DNA of 64,000 nucleotides from Mycobacterium sp. (GCF_002863225.1 NZ_PKEK01000040.1:62001-126000), one strand, 5' to 3'; positions 18,537-26,857 are shown, counted from the stretch's first letter. Made by a program: numbers and translations. The notes: a model not told the origin generated them from the letters alone.

Positions 18537-19403
18537 GTGCCAGAGATGAATCGACGCAACGTCATGATGACGTTGGGGGCCGGCGCGCTCGCCGCCGCCA
18601 TCCCCGCTCCCCAGGCCCGCGCTTACACTTCCCCGCGGGTGCCAGCACCGACCGCACCTGCGCCCGGGGCGCAACCCGGCGCCTACCTGTTCCACGACGA
18701 GTTCGACGGCCCCGCCGGTTCGGCCCCCGACCCGTCGAAGTGGGCGGTGTCTTCTCACCGGACGCCGATCAAGAATCCGGTCGGTTTCGACCGGCCTGAG
18801 TTCTGGGGCCAGTACCGCAACAGCCGGGAGAACGTCTTCGTCGACGGCAACTCCAACCTGGTTCTGCGTGGCACCAGGGAGGGCAACAAGTTCTTCGGCG
18901 GTCTGATCAGTGGTAACTGGCGCGGTGGCATCGGCACCACGTGGGAGGCCCGGATCAAGCTGAACTGCCTCACCGGTGGCGCCTGGCCGGCGTGGTGGTT
19001 GTCCAACGACTTCCCCGGCCGCGAGGGTGAGGTCGACCTGCTCGAGTGGTACGGCAACGGCGAGTGGCCGGCCGGCACCACCGTTCATGCCGATCCGTTC
19101 GGCACCGCCTTCGAGACCCACCCGATCGGGGTGGACGGCGGCTGGCACACCTGGCGCGTGACCTGGAACCAGGGTGGTTTCTACTTCTGGCAGGACTACG
19201 CCGACGGTATGGAGCCCTACTTCACCGTTCCCGCGACCGGCATCGAGGATCTCAACGACCCGATCCGCAAATGGCCGTTCAACGACCCGGACTACAACCT
19301 GTTCCCGGTGCTGAACCTCGCGGTCGGCGGCTCGGGCGGCGGCGATCCCGCGTCCGGTAGCTACCCGACCGAGATGCTGGTCGACTGGGTGCGCGTCTTC
19401 TGA
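18537..19403 (+). CDS. Secreted GH16 glycoside hydrolase, copy 2
   Basis: Protein of 288 residues, paralogue of the gene at 15183: same export signal layout (MNRRNVMMTLGAGALAAAIP, AxA at QARA), YLFHDEFDGPAGSAPDPSKW-like opening and catalytic EGEVDLLEWYG. It has an extra loop of about 15 residues before NPDYNLFPVLNL-like sequence near the C-terminus (IEDLNDPIRKWPFNDPDY), so the copies may differ in substrate cleft. GTG at 18537 is supported by TATATT at 18523-18528, eight bases upstream, suggesting a leaderless transcript. Ends 10 bases before a convergent membrane gene. Confidence 0.87.
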   Translation: MPEMNRRNVMMTLGAGALAAAIPAPQARAYTSPRVPAPTAPAPGAQPGAYLFHDEFDGPAGSAPDPSKWAVSSHRTPIKNPVGFDRPEFWGQYRNSRENVFVDGNSNLVLRGTREGNKFFGGLISGNWRGGIGTTWEARIKLNCLTGGAWPAWWLSNDFPGREGEVDLLEWYGNGEWPAGTTVHADPFGTAFETHPIGVDGGWHTWRVTWNQGGFYFWQDYADGMEPYFTVPATGIEDLNDPIRKWPFNDPDYNLFPVLNLAVGGSGGGDPASGSYPTEMLVDWVRVF

Positions 19404-19413
19404 CCCGTGCCGG

Positions 19414-20196
19414 TCAGCGCCGTGACTGTCGCACCTTGTACGTCGACGGCCACGAATGGCGGGTCTCGTCGCCGACCAGCGCCGTCCCCTTGCCTCCGAC
19501 TTTGACGGCGTACGCCTCTTCGCCCGCGCCAACTTCACGGTTGGCGTGCTCTTGGGCCAGGTAGTACAGCTCGTCGATGGTGGCTTCGTGATACGCGACG
19601 AACGTGGTCTTGCGTTCGATGTCACCCGCCGCGGCGGTCATCCAGTCAGGCAGGATGCGGGTGGCCAGCGCCCCTAGGCCCAACAGCGTGAACGGCACCA
19701 CCCAGTAGCCGAGGTACGCCACGGGAGTGCGCGCATCCAGCGTCGAGGCGTCGGCGGCCACGATCGGTGGAACCGCTGAAGACACCGTCGCGCCCGCGAA
19801 CACCGCGGTCCAGATCCAGGTCAGCCGGGTGGTGATCTGGCTGAACACATCGCTGTTGACCACGGCAGGCGGCTGATTCGCCGCCGCATACTCGTGCGGG
19901 AACGAGGCCCCGAACTGCCGCCCGGCCAGGGTGACCAGCAAGATCCCCGCGAAACTCAACGGCAGCGCCCAGCCCTGCATTACCGGCCGGCTCGCCAGCA
20001 GGGTTGCCAGCGTGATGATCAGAAACGTTGTGCCAGAGCCAATTTCCAGCGAGCGTCGAGGTGTGCGGGTGAGGTATCCGGCGACCAGGCCGGCGATGGC
20101 GATCGCGAAGGCGACCACAGCCGCAACGAGCAGCGGTGCATTGCCGACCAGTACCCAGTAGACGATCCACGGCGCGAAACCCAACAGAATGCCCAC
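19414..20196 (-). CDS. Unassigned membrane protein, start uncertain
   Basis: The frame encodes about five or six membrane helices (APLLVAAVVAFAIAIAGLVA, TTFLIITLATLLA, LPLSFAGILLVTLAG and others) and a hydrophilic C-terminal tail (AYHEATIDELYYLAQEHANR). No family is recognised. The frame stays open to 20562, but there is no ATG, GTG or TTG between the upstream phosphotransferase stop (20297) and GTG 20196. Either that GTG is used, or translation begins inside the upstream gene, or a base change has damaged the start. The 5' part before 20297 reads like antisense noise (Arg/Ser/Trp-rich), so I do not include it. Confidence 0.55.
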   Translation of the reverse strand: MGILLGFAPWIVYWVLVGNAPLLVAAVVAFAIAIAGLVAGYLTRTPRRSLEIGSGTTFLIITLATLLASRPVMQGWALPLSFAGILLVTLAGRQFGASFPHEYAAANQPPAVVNSDVFSQITTRLTWIWTAVFAGATVSSAVPPIVAADASTLDARTPVAYLGYWVVPFTLLGLGALATRILPDWMTAAAGDIERKTTFVAYHEATIDELYYLAQEHANREVGAGEEAYAVKVGGKGTALVGDETRHSWPSTYKVRQSRR

Positions 20197-20296
20197 GATC
20201 AGCCAGTGTATGAGCGGACGGGCATCAACGGGTGTGTCGGGGTGGCCGAGCGGCCAATATGTTGCGGCCTGCGCTCGGTGGCGTTTTGAAAGCCGT

Positions 20297-21364
20297 TCAG
20301 GTGGTGAGCTTTTGCGCCAGCTCCCACGCCGTGTCAGCCATCTGACGGTAGCGCTGGCGATATTCGTCGGTGCCTGCCCGAGAATCCGCCGCATTGCCGT
20401 CCAGGCCCCGGCGCCACACCCCGGCGGTGATCGACGCCAACCGGAACATCGAGAACACCACGAAGACATCCAGCGATTCCGGCAGCGGCCGGCCGGCGTG
20501 CGCGCAGTAGCTCTCCAGGAATTCTCGCTGGTCGGGAAGTCCTGTGCCGGACAGGTCTTCACCGAGGACGCCGCTCAGTCCGCCGGGTCCGCCGGGCACG
20601 TGATAGGTCACGCAGAAATATCCGAGATCGGCCAGCGGATCACCGATCGTCGACAGCTCCCAGTCCAGCACCGCGACCACCCGCGGTTCGGTCGGATGCA
20701 GCAGCACGTTGCCCAAGCGATAGTCGCCGTGCGCGATGCAGGCCGGTTCGTCGTCCGGCGGCAAGTGGTCGGGAAGCCACGACGCCAGCAGATCCATAGC
20801 CGGCATGTCTTCCATCCGCGCGGCTTCCCACTGCCGCGTCCACAGCGCCACTTGGCGCCGCATGTAGCCCTCCGGCCGACCGAAACCTTCGAGTCCGACG
20901 GCCCGCCAATCGACGCTGTGCAAGGCCGCCAGGACCCGCGCCAGATCCTCGTAGACCGCGGCGCGGTGCGCGGGAGTCTCGTCACGCAGCACCCGATCGG
21001 GAAAGACCCGTCCTGGAACATGATCCATGACGAAAAATGTTGTGCCCAAGATGGATTCGTCATCGCACAGCAGGCGCATGCGCGGTACTGGGACGTTCGT
21101 CTCGGCCAAGGCGGCCATCACCCGATGCTCGCGCTCCACTTCGTGGGCACGAGGCAGCAGCTTGCCGGGCGGCTTCTTCCGGAGCACGTACTCGCCGCCC
21201 GCGGTGCGCAGGTGAAAGGTGGGATTGCTCTGGCCGCCCTGAAACTGGCGCACCTCCAGTCGGCCGTCGAACTCGGGCAATCGACCGCGTAGATAGCGGC
21301 CCAGCGCCGCTTCGTCGAAGCGATGGGCGGGCAGCACCGGCACCAGCTCAGCGACACCCGCCAT
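20297..21364 (-). CDS. APH/ACAD10-type phosphotransferase family protein
   Basis: Protein of 355 residues of the aminoglycoside-phosphotransferase-like kinase fold. QFQGGQSNPTFHL is the nucleotide-binding loop, YVLRKKPPGKLL contains the Lys, IAHGDYRLGNVLLHP the catalytic Asp (Brenner motif) and VLDWELSTIGDPLADLGY the metal Asp. This subgroup resembles the kinase domain of ACAD10/11, which phosphorylates hydroxyacyl-CoA before dehydration, and in mycobacteria often sits beside acyl-CoA metabolism genes rather than conferring drug resistance. Start supported by AAGGGG six bases before ATG 21364. Confidence 0.85.
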   Translation of the reverse strand: MAGVAELVPVLPAHRFDEAALGRYLRGRLPEFDGRLEVRQFQGGQSNPTFHLRTAGGEYVLRKKPPGKLLPRAHEVEREHRVMAALAETNVPVPRMRLLCDDESILGTTFFVMDHVPGRVFPDRVLRDETPAHRAAVYEDLARVLAALHSVDWRAVGLEGFGRPEGYMRRQVALWTRQWEAARMEDMPAMDLLASWLPDHLPPDDEPACIAHGDYRLGNVLLHPTEPRVVAVLDWELSTIGDPLADLGYFCVTYHVPGGPGGLSGVLGEDLSGTGLPDQREFLESYCAHAGRPLPESLDVFVVFSMFRLASITAGVWRRGLDGNAADSRAGTDEYRQRYRQMADTAWELAQKLTT

Positions 21365-21478
21365 TCGTCACCCCTTCGATCACGGCTGCGAGAACCCTAC
21401 CGAGGAGGGAGAAATACCTTGACCCGTTTCCGGCACCGAGTCATCGTCGACGCTACCTTCTGGCGGTTCGCTCTGGAT

Positions 21479-21490
21479 TAGGGTCCGGCT
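21479..21490 (+). promoter_or_regulatory. Leaderless -10 box for the LLM oxidoreductase
   Basis: TAGGGT at 21479-21484 (TANNNT) lies six bases before ATG 21491, and no Shine-Dalgarno sequence is present, so the transcript probably starts at the ATG. Confidence 0.45.
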
Positions 21491-22486
21491 ATGGATATCT
21501 CATGCGCCTTCGCCACCTCATCCGACACTCCGGCGCACGTGGAACTCGCGGAAAGCCTCGGCTACCGACGCGCCTGGCTCTACGACTCCCCCGCGCTGTA
21601 TCCCGATGTGTGGATGATCCTGACGCGATGTGCCGAGCGCACATCGCGGATCGGACTGGGGCCGGGCGTGCTCGTCCCGAGCCTGCGGCACCCGATGGTC
21701 AACGCGGCCGCGATCGCCGAGCTCGTCGCGGAGGCGCCCGGTCGCGTTGCAGTGGCCGTCGGGTCCGGCTTCACCGACCGCTTCTCGTTGGGCAAGCGTC
21801 CGCTCCCGTGGCGACAGGTCGCCGACTACGTCCGCTGCCTGAAATCGCTCCTTGCCGGCGAGACCGTCGAATGGGACGGCGCCAAGATCCGGATGATGCA
21901 GCCGGCCGGCTACGGTGCCGAGCGACCGGTCGATGTTCCGTTTCTGATCGGCGCGGACGGGCCGAAAGGCCTCGCCGTGGCTGCCGAGCTGGGCGACGGC
22001 GTGTTCTCGGCGGCGGTGCCGCAACCCGACGCGGTCCACGCGGCGGACTGGCGTGCACTGCTGTCCTTCGGGACTGTCCTCGACGAGGGCGAGGACGTGA
22101 CGTCAGCGCGCGTGGCCGACGCGGCGGGACCCGGCGCGGTGGTGATGTATCACGCCATCTACGAACGCGGCGGCGCAGCCGCGGTCGACGGGCTGCCGGG
22201 TGGGCAAGGATGGCGGGCGGCGATCGAGGCCCAGCCGGCAGACGAACGGCATCTCGCGATTCACGAAGGACACCTGGTCCGGGCCAACGCGCGCGACGAA
22301 CCCCATGTCGCAGACCTCATTCCGATGGCCAGCGCGGCATCGCTGACCGGCACGCCCGACCAGGTCGCCGCCTGGGTGCAGGACCTCGCCGCTGTCGGCG
22401 TGACCGAAATCGCTTACCAGCCGGCGGGATCCGATATCGAGCGCGAGTTGCGCGCCTTCGCCTCCGCTGCCGGCATCTCCGGCTGA
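21491..22486 (+). CDS. LLM-class (probably F420-dependent) oxidoreductase
   Basis: Protein of 331 residues with a bacterial luciferase-like TIM barrel: AESLGYRRAWLYDSPALYPDVW, RIGLGPGVLVPSLRHP, GRVAVAVGSGFTDRF and VPFLIGADGPKGLAVA. In actinobacteria this subclass usually uses coenzyme F420. Substrate unknown. It converges with another LLM gene (22514) with 27 bases between stops; the two are only distantly similar, so this is not a recent duplication. AASGTPDQ-like segment (LTGTPDQVAAWV) near the C-terminus is typical. Confidence 0.82.
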   Translation: MDISCAFATSSDTPAHVELAESLGYRRAWLYDSPALYPDVWMILTRCAERTSRIGLGPGVLVPSLRHPMVNAAAIAELVAEAPGRVAVAVGSGFTDRFSLGKRPLPWRQVADYVRCLKSLLAGETVEWDGAKIRMMQPAGYGAERPVDVPFLIGADGPKGLAVAAELGDGVFSAAVPQPDAVHAADWRALLSFGTVLDEGEDVTSARVADAAGPGAVVMYHAIYERGGAAAVDGLPGGQGWRAAIEAQPADERHLAIHEGHLVRANARDEPHVADLIPMASAASLTGTPDQVAAWVQDLAAVGVTEIAYQPAGSDIERELRAFASAAGISG

Positions 22487-22513
22487 GCGCCACATCTGGC
22501 CTCGGCCGAGCGG

Positions 22514-23677
22514 CTAATCCGACCGGATCTCGTCCTCGTACTTCTTGGCCATGTGTGCCACCGCGTCGATCTGGGACTGCGCGAGGCCTTCGCGAACCTC
22601 GCTGGCGCGCGCCGCGGCATCCAGGGTTGGCTGTGCCTGACCCTGGAAATGCGGCATCACCTCGGCGGCGAACAATTCGGCCGAACGCCTGGTCGCCGAC
22701 GGGTTCGCCCACTCGTGACCCATCTGCAGCATGCAGCCGAAACCACCCGACTGGTCCCACATCCGCTGAACCTGTTCGCGCGCCCGCTCGGGTGTTCCGA
22801 TCACGCCGGCCCCGTTGTCGTTGATCACATCGATCATCTCGTCGATCTGTTCGCCCGGCATGGTCATCTGCGGGAAGGCCGCAACTTTTTGGAAGTAGTT
22901 GAACCACGGCGCCAGACCGAATTTCACGTCTTCGCGTGCCTGCTTGTCCGTCTCGGCAATGTGAAACGGCCCGACCAGGCTCCAGTTCTTGCGGTCGACG
23001 GCCGTGCCGAAAGCGGCGGCGCGCTCCTCGACGATGTCCCAGTGATATTGCAGGGCATTGAAGCCGTCGACGGTCAGTGTCGCCCCGATCGACAACAGGC
23101 CGATACCGTGCTTGCCGGCCAGTCGGGCACCGGTCGGCGAAGCTACGGCGGCGACCGCCAGGGGGACGCCGCCTTCGGAGTACGGGGCGAGTTGCAGGCG
23201 GGCGTCGTGCAGCTCGTGGGTGGGCGTTTTCGCCGACACCGTCTCACCGCGCAGCAGCCGCACAAGAATGTCGAGGTTGGTGTCGAGCAATTCGCGGGTG
23301 TCGGTCGGGGTCAAACCGATCATCGCCGAGTCACTGGGCAGTGACCCCGGCCCGACCCCACCGATCACCCGTCCGTGGGTGAGGTGATCAAGCATCATCA
23401 AGCGATCGGCGACCCACAACGGGTTGTGGTACGCGAGCGATAAGACGCCCGTGCACAACGTGATCCACTTGGTCCGCTCCGCCGCGGCGGCGATGAAGAT
23501 CTCGGGTGACGCGATGATCTCGCTACCCGCCGAGTGGTGTTCGCCGATCCAGGCCTCGTCGAAGCCGAGCGCGTCGAGGTGCTCGATGAATTCGAGGTCT
23601 CGCTGCATGGCCAGCGTGGGGTTGGTGCCTGCGCGGTGGAATGGCGCGATGAAATACCCGAACCTGAGCTTGGCCAT
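22514..23677 (-). CDS. LLM-class flavin-dependent oxidoreductase (limonene monooxygenase-like)
   Basis: Protein of 387 residues. The opening KLRFGYFIAPFHRAGTNPTL, GFDEAWIGEHHSAGSEIIASP and GRVIGGVGPGSLPSDSAMIG fit the FMN-type luciferase-like monooxygenases (limonene 1,2-monooxygenase or alkanal monooxygenase-like), a different branch from the F420 genes in this window. The acyl-like tail is Ala/Glu-rich. GGGGA lies about seven bases before ATG 23677. A large palindrome with GGGACTAA half-sites lies about 25-70 bases upstream of the start codon and may regulate it. Confidence 0.82.
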   Translation of the reverse strand: MAKLRFGYFIAPFHRAGTNPTLAMQRDLEFIEHLDALGFDEAWIGEHHSAGSEIIASPEIFIAAAAERTKWITLCTGVLSLAYHNPLWVADRLMMLDHLTHGRVIGGVGPGSLPSDSAMIGLTPTDTRELLDTNLDILVRLLRGETVSAKTPTHELHDARLQLAPYSEGGVPLAVAAVASPTGARLAGKHGIGLLSIGATLTVDGFNALQYHWDIVEERAAAFGTAVDRKNWSLVGPFHIAETDKQAREDVKFGLAPWFNYFQKVAAFPQMTMPGEQIDEMIDVINDNGAGVIGTPERAREQVQRMWDQSGGFGCMLQMGHEWANPSATRRSAELFAAEVMPHFQGQAQPTLDAAARASEVREGLAQSQIDAVAHMAKKYEDEIRSD

Positions 23678-23701
23678 GAGCGGTCCCCTAGCAGTCGCGT
23701 T

Positions 23702-23748
23702 GCTCCGACCTTAGTCCCGTCCGAGCGTCGGGACTAAGGACTCGGAGC
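23702..23748. promoter_or_regulatory. 47-base palindrome with GGGACTAA half-sites
   Basis: CCTTAGTCCCG (23709-23719) and CGGGACTAAGG (23729-23739) are perfect inverted repeats, extended outward by GCTCCGA (23702-23708) and TCGGAGC (23742-23748) with a two-base bulge. It lies 25 bases upstream of the LLM gene start and 31 bases after the lipoprotein stop, both on the minus strand. It could be a terminator for the lipoprotein gene or an operator; each arm resembles half of a DosR box (GGGACT). Confidence 0.6.
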
Positions 23749-23778
23749 CGCGATTTGCCGAATCAGACCGGGCGAGCG

Positions 23779-24189
23779 TCAGGGGATGTGGACGTTGACG
23801 CTGGGTCCGCCCGGGATGCTGCCGCCGCCGCCACCGGGGCCGCCGCCACCGGTCGGTCCGCCGGGGATGCTGCCGCCGCCGCCACCGGGGCCGCCGCTAC
23901 CAGTGGGTCCGCCGGGGATGCTGCCGCCGCCGCCGTTGGGTCCGCCACCGCCGGTCGGTCCACCGGGGACGCTGCCGCCGCCTCCGTTGGGTCCGCCGCC
24001 ACCGGTACCACCCTCGGTGCCCCCGCCGCCGCCGGGTGCTCCGGTCGGGGCAACACTCGACGACGGTGTCGTGGTCGTCGTCGTGGTGCTCGACGGCCCA
24101 CCCTTGTCGTGGTCGCCACCGCATCCGACCGCCAACGTGAGTATGGCAGCGCCGGAGAACAGCGTCATGGACATCCGCGCAGACTTCAT
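23779..24189 (-). CDS. Gly/Pro/Ser-rich repeat lipoprotein
   Basis: Protein of 136 residues. Signal MKSARMSMTLFSGAAILTLA ends at a lipobox-like AVGC, then a Thr/Ser stretch and a Gly/Pro region built from a 17-residue unit, roughly NGGGGSIPGGPTGGGGP, present three times in full and a fourth time in part before the C-terminus SVNVHIP. Such sequences are extended and elastic rather than globular, so a spacer or wall-spanning anchor is more likely than an enzyme. No homologue with known function is recognised. The start is ATG 24189; the frame extends to 24498 but overlaps the SGNH gene. Confidence 0.7.
   Translation of the reverse strand: MKSARMSMTLFSGAAILTLAVGCGGDHDKGGPSSTTTTTTTPSSSVAPTGAPGGGGGTEGGTGGGGPNGGGGSVPGGPTGGGGPNGGGGSIPGGPTGSGGPGGGGGSIPGGPTGGGGPGGGGGSIPGGPSVNVHIP
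23813..24013. repeat. 51-base tandem repeat encoding the 17-residue Gly/Pro units
   Basis: The phrase GGGATGCTGCCGCCGCCGCC recurs at 23813 and 23864 with a 51-base period, and degenerate versions (GGGATGCTG, GGGACGCTG) follow at about 23915 and 23966. About four units, in frame, so copy-number change would lengthen the lipoprotein without frameshift. Confidence 0.75.
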
Positions 24190-24269
24190 GTGCAATCCCA
24201 ACTGTCGACTTGTGCCCCCCGAGGTACCCGTGACCGCGGTGCTCGAAACGCCCCGATTTCGTGCGGCGA

Positions 24270-24971
24270 TCAGCCTCTGCGGGACAGCTGGGCATGGATC
24301 AGCGGGGCGATTTTCTCCGCCATGTAGGCGTGTCCGGCGTCGTTGGGGTGCACGCCATCCGGGCCGATCAACTCGGGCCGGCCGACGAACCAGCCGTCGC
24401 TGATCGGGTCGATGAACGTCGCGCCGAAGTCGTGGGCCTGGCCGCTGAGAATGTCGCGTATATAGAGGACGTCGGGCGGCGGGTCCGAGTCCGTCCACGG
24501 CGGTCCGATCACCAGCAACTTCGCCGAGGGCGCGATCCGTCGGGCCGCGTCGAGCGTGTCGTGCGCCATGGCCGTCATCTGCATCGGGTCGACACCGTGA
24601 TCGTTGCGTGAACCGAAGAACACCACCAGCGCGTCATCGGGGTGGACGGCGCGGTTGGTCAGGTCCTCGAAGACGCTGCCGTGGTCGCCGCGGACCACGT
24701 AGCCCGCCCTGCCCTCGGAGGCGACTTCGGGCGCCACCTGAACGCCTTGGCGAGCGAGCGTCGACCACGTGCGATTGGTCCAGGTATTGGCTCCCCAGCC
24801 GCCTTCGTCGGTTCCGGTGGTGTAGGAATCACCGATCACCGCGACGTGGTCGATCGGAGTCCCGCGGGCGACGGTCTCGAGTTCGCGCGGTGCGGCCGGA
24901 CCGTGGGTGACCATCCCTGCCGCGAGAGCGGCGACGACAACTGAGGCCAGCGGACCGACCGTTACCTGCAC
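24270..24971 (-). CDS. Exported SGNH/GDSL hydrolase
   Basis: Protein of 233 residues. N-terminal hydrophobic segment VGPLASVVVAALAAGMV is a signal or anchor. SGNH blocks are clear: AVIGDSYTTGTDEGG (catalytic Ser), VVFFGSRNDHGVDP (Asn of block III), and DGVHPNDAGHAYMAE (Asp and His of block V). The family removes acyl groups from lipids, sugars or peptidoglycan outside the membrane. I chose GTG 24969-24971 (VQVTVGPL) as start; the frame runs to 25142 but that part is Arg-rich and not signal-like. The downstream neighbour is the Gly/Pro lipoprotein, same strand. Confidence 0.82.
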   Translation of the reverse strand: MQVTVGPLASVVVAALAAGMVTHGPAAPRELETVARGTPIDHVAVIGDSYTTGTDEGGWGANTWTNRTWSTLARQGVQVAPEVASEGRAGYVVRGDHGSVFEDLTNRAVHPDDALVVFFGSRNDHGVDPMQMTAMAHDTLDAARRIAPSAKLLVIGPPWTDSDPPPDVLYIRDILSGQAHDFGATFIDPISDGWFVGRPELIGPDGVHPNDAGHAYMAEKIAPLIHAQLSRRG

Positions 24972-25195
24972 TGCCCCACCACCTCGGCCGCGTGTCACAT
25001 CCGTACAAGCGGAATCGTAAAACCTGACGCTGGAATTCGCTGTCGACGCGCTGGCATCCGACCGGGCACCGCGTGGATGCCGTTCAGCTGACTGAGCCCT
25101 GTCATGTCGACGGAGCGCGGGACGCCAACGTCCTCGCGCCACGGGAATCGTACTCGATCGTCGTGTGGCGCAGTATCGCTCGCGTTACTGCGGCC

Positions 25196-26431
25196 TCAGC
25201 CGGCACGCGCCGACATGGTTTTCGGGCGGCCTTCGTGGGACCCGTCGACGGACTGCAACTTGCCACCTGCGAGTTGGGCGGCGGCGTCGGTCCCGGTCTG
25301 GGGTTTCCCGTCGCCGACCATTCTGCGCATCCACCGGCGCCCTGGTTCCTCGACGGCGTGGTACAGCAACGCTGCGGCGATGAAGGTGATCGCCAGCACC
25401 GCGGCCAGCAGGAGTTTGCCGCCGGTGCCGAACAGCGTCAGCTCGAATTGCTCGGCGGTCCACGTCCATGAGGTGTGCGCCAGTTCGTGAACCATGTACA
25501 GGCAGAACGAGATCTGCCCGCCGTACACGAAGGGCCGGGTGGACAGCAGCGCGGGCAAGCTGCCGGTGCCGATCGCCAGCGTCATGACCAATGGCACGAA
25601 CAGGATGTCGACCAGGCCGCCGGTGTCGGTGACGCCGTGCAACGGGTGCGCGTCGGACCAGTAGAGGAAACCCACCACACCGGCGATGAGCAGCACGGAG
25701 GCGTAACCGGCGGCGCGGCGACCACGATCCGTCGGTCGCAGTCGGCTGACCGCGGCGGCGACCAGCGCTCCGGCGGTGAACTGCATGACGATGCGCGGCA
25801 GCCAACTCCAGGGCGTGTAGAACTGGCCCGTCACCAGCAGCGACACCACCGGCGGCAACGAGGCGGCGATCGCCAGCCACATCAGGCTGCGGGCCCGCGT
25901 CGCCCGCGCCATCCGGAAGACCACCAGCACCAGGAGGCCGAACAAGAGGTAGGCCAACCATTCGGCGCTGATCGACCACGCGGGCCCGTCCCAGCTGGAG
26001 TTGTCGAAAAACGGCTGGAACCACAACTGGACCATCAGAACCTGGCGCACGTAGCTGATCGCGGTGAACCGGTAGATCTCCTGGGACGGCACGTGGCCGA
26101 CGTGCAGCGTGAAGATGACCCAGAGCGCGGCCAGGTGCAGGGTGACCAGATACACCGGCCAAACCCTGGCCAGGCGCAGCCAGAGGAAGTGCAGGGTGGC
26201 GCGCGTCGACCAGGACCCACCCATCCGGTCGAGGTAATTCCAGGTCAGCACGAACCCGCTGAGAATGAAGAACAGATCGACACCTTGAGCCCCGCAGTTG
26301 AGCACCGGTGTCAGTGCGTCACGGAACCCGGGAACGGCATCGCGCAGCAACGGGCGGAAGTGAAACAGCACGACCCAGACGGCGGCGACGATGCGAAGTC
26401 CGGTGAGGGCCTTGATTTCTCCGCTGCGCAC
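25196..26431 (-). CDS. Acyltransferase-3 family membrane protein
   Basis: Protein of 411 residues with about ten membrane helices. GEIKALTGLRIVAAVWVVLFHFRPLL is the conserved N-terminal helix with the active-type His, GVDLFFILSGFVLTW the second conserved block, and WSISAEWLAYLLFG another. OafA-like enzymes O-acylate envelope glycans or lipids. The start is GTG 26429-26431, six bases after GGAAAG; a TTG frame to 26455 is less supported. The C-terminal 40 residues are hydrophilic. It is followed on the same strand by the SGNH gene after 224 bases with no gene in them; an acyltransferase and an esterase-type hydrolase could act on the same envelope acyl group. Confidence 0.82.
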   Translation of the reverse strand: MRSGEIKALTGLRIVAAVWVVLFHFRPLLRDAVPGFRDALTPVLNCGAQGVDLFFILSGFVLTWNYLDRMGGSWSTRATLHFLWLRLARVWPVYLVTLHLAALWVIFTLHVGHVPSQEIYRFTAISYVRQVLMVQLWFQPFFDNSSWDGPAWSISAEWLAYLLFGLLVLVVFRMARATRARSLMWLAIAASLPPVVSLLVTGQFYTPWSWLPRIVMQFTAGALVAAAVSRLRPTDRGRRAAGYASVLLIAGVVGFLYWSDAHPLHGVTDTGGLVDILFVPLVMTLAIGTGSLPALLSTRPFVYGGQISFCLYMVHELAHTSWTWTAEQFELTLFGTGGKLLLAAVLAITFIAAALLYHAVEEPGRRWMRRMVGDGKPQTGTDAAAQLAGGKLQSVDGSHEGRPKTMSARAG

Positions 26432-26686
26432 AACAATCTTTCCGTGAGACCACAAGCTTTTCGTTCGCCGCTGCGCCGGTTACTACGGCGTTGGCAGGTT
26501 ATCAGTGCACCAGGGCGATCGCGAGTCGCCCGCCCGGTGCGCCTCGAAGCGAATACGCAGGCAGAGACGTGGAAGGGACCATTCCCCGGATGCGTTGACA
26601 CGGCTAGCGTCAGCACCGAGTCCATCGTTCCAGCCCACAGGAGAAGCTGTGCCACTGTCATCCGTCGACCGGACCGAAGGCCGAGC
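26432..26686. other. Intergenic region before the nitronate monooxygenase remnant
   Basis: Contains the divergent promoters of the acyltransferase and the remnant-nitroreductase unit. TTGACA at 26595-26600 is a good -35 element on the + strand, but I see no matching -10 box at 16-18 bases. No gene is visible. Confidence 0.4.
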
Positions 26687-26851
26687 ATGAGGATGCGCCG
26701 CACCGAACAGTTCGGCATCGAGCACCCGGTTGTGTCGGCTCCGATGGCGCTGATCTCGGTCGGCAGGCTCGCTGCGAGCGTCGTCGCCGACATCGTCGCG
26801 CGCGCCGCGCTTGTCCTGGGCCGGGCCGCCGACGTCACCAAGAAAGGTTGA
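26687..26851 (+). pseudogene. Internally deleted remnant of a nitronate monooxygenase
   Basis: A 54-codon frame starts MRMRRTEQFGIEHPVVSAPM, the N-terminus of 2-nitropropane dioxygenase/nitronate monooxygenases (FGIxxPIVxAPM, then GGxLAAAV), but after about 30 residues it jumps to IVARAALVLGRAADVTKKG, which resembles their C-terminal helix. The FMN-binding barrel of about 300 residues is missing. The stop is 6 bases before the nitroreductase ATG, and GAAAGG near the end serves that gene, so the remnant may persist as a translated leader. Confidence 0.6.
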
Positions 26852-26857
26852 ACCACG

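Noticed and set aside
23813..24013. CRISPR-like repeat array
   Set aside because: Repeats are contiguous with no spacers and lie inside an open frame, so this is a coding tandem repeat.
25475..26686. Long plus-strand frame leading into the NMO remnant
   Set aside because: The part before 26687 is antisense to the acyltransferase and not protein-like; only the last 54 codons resemble a protein.
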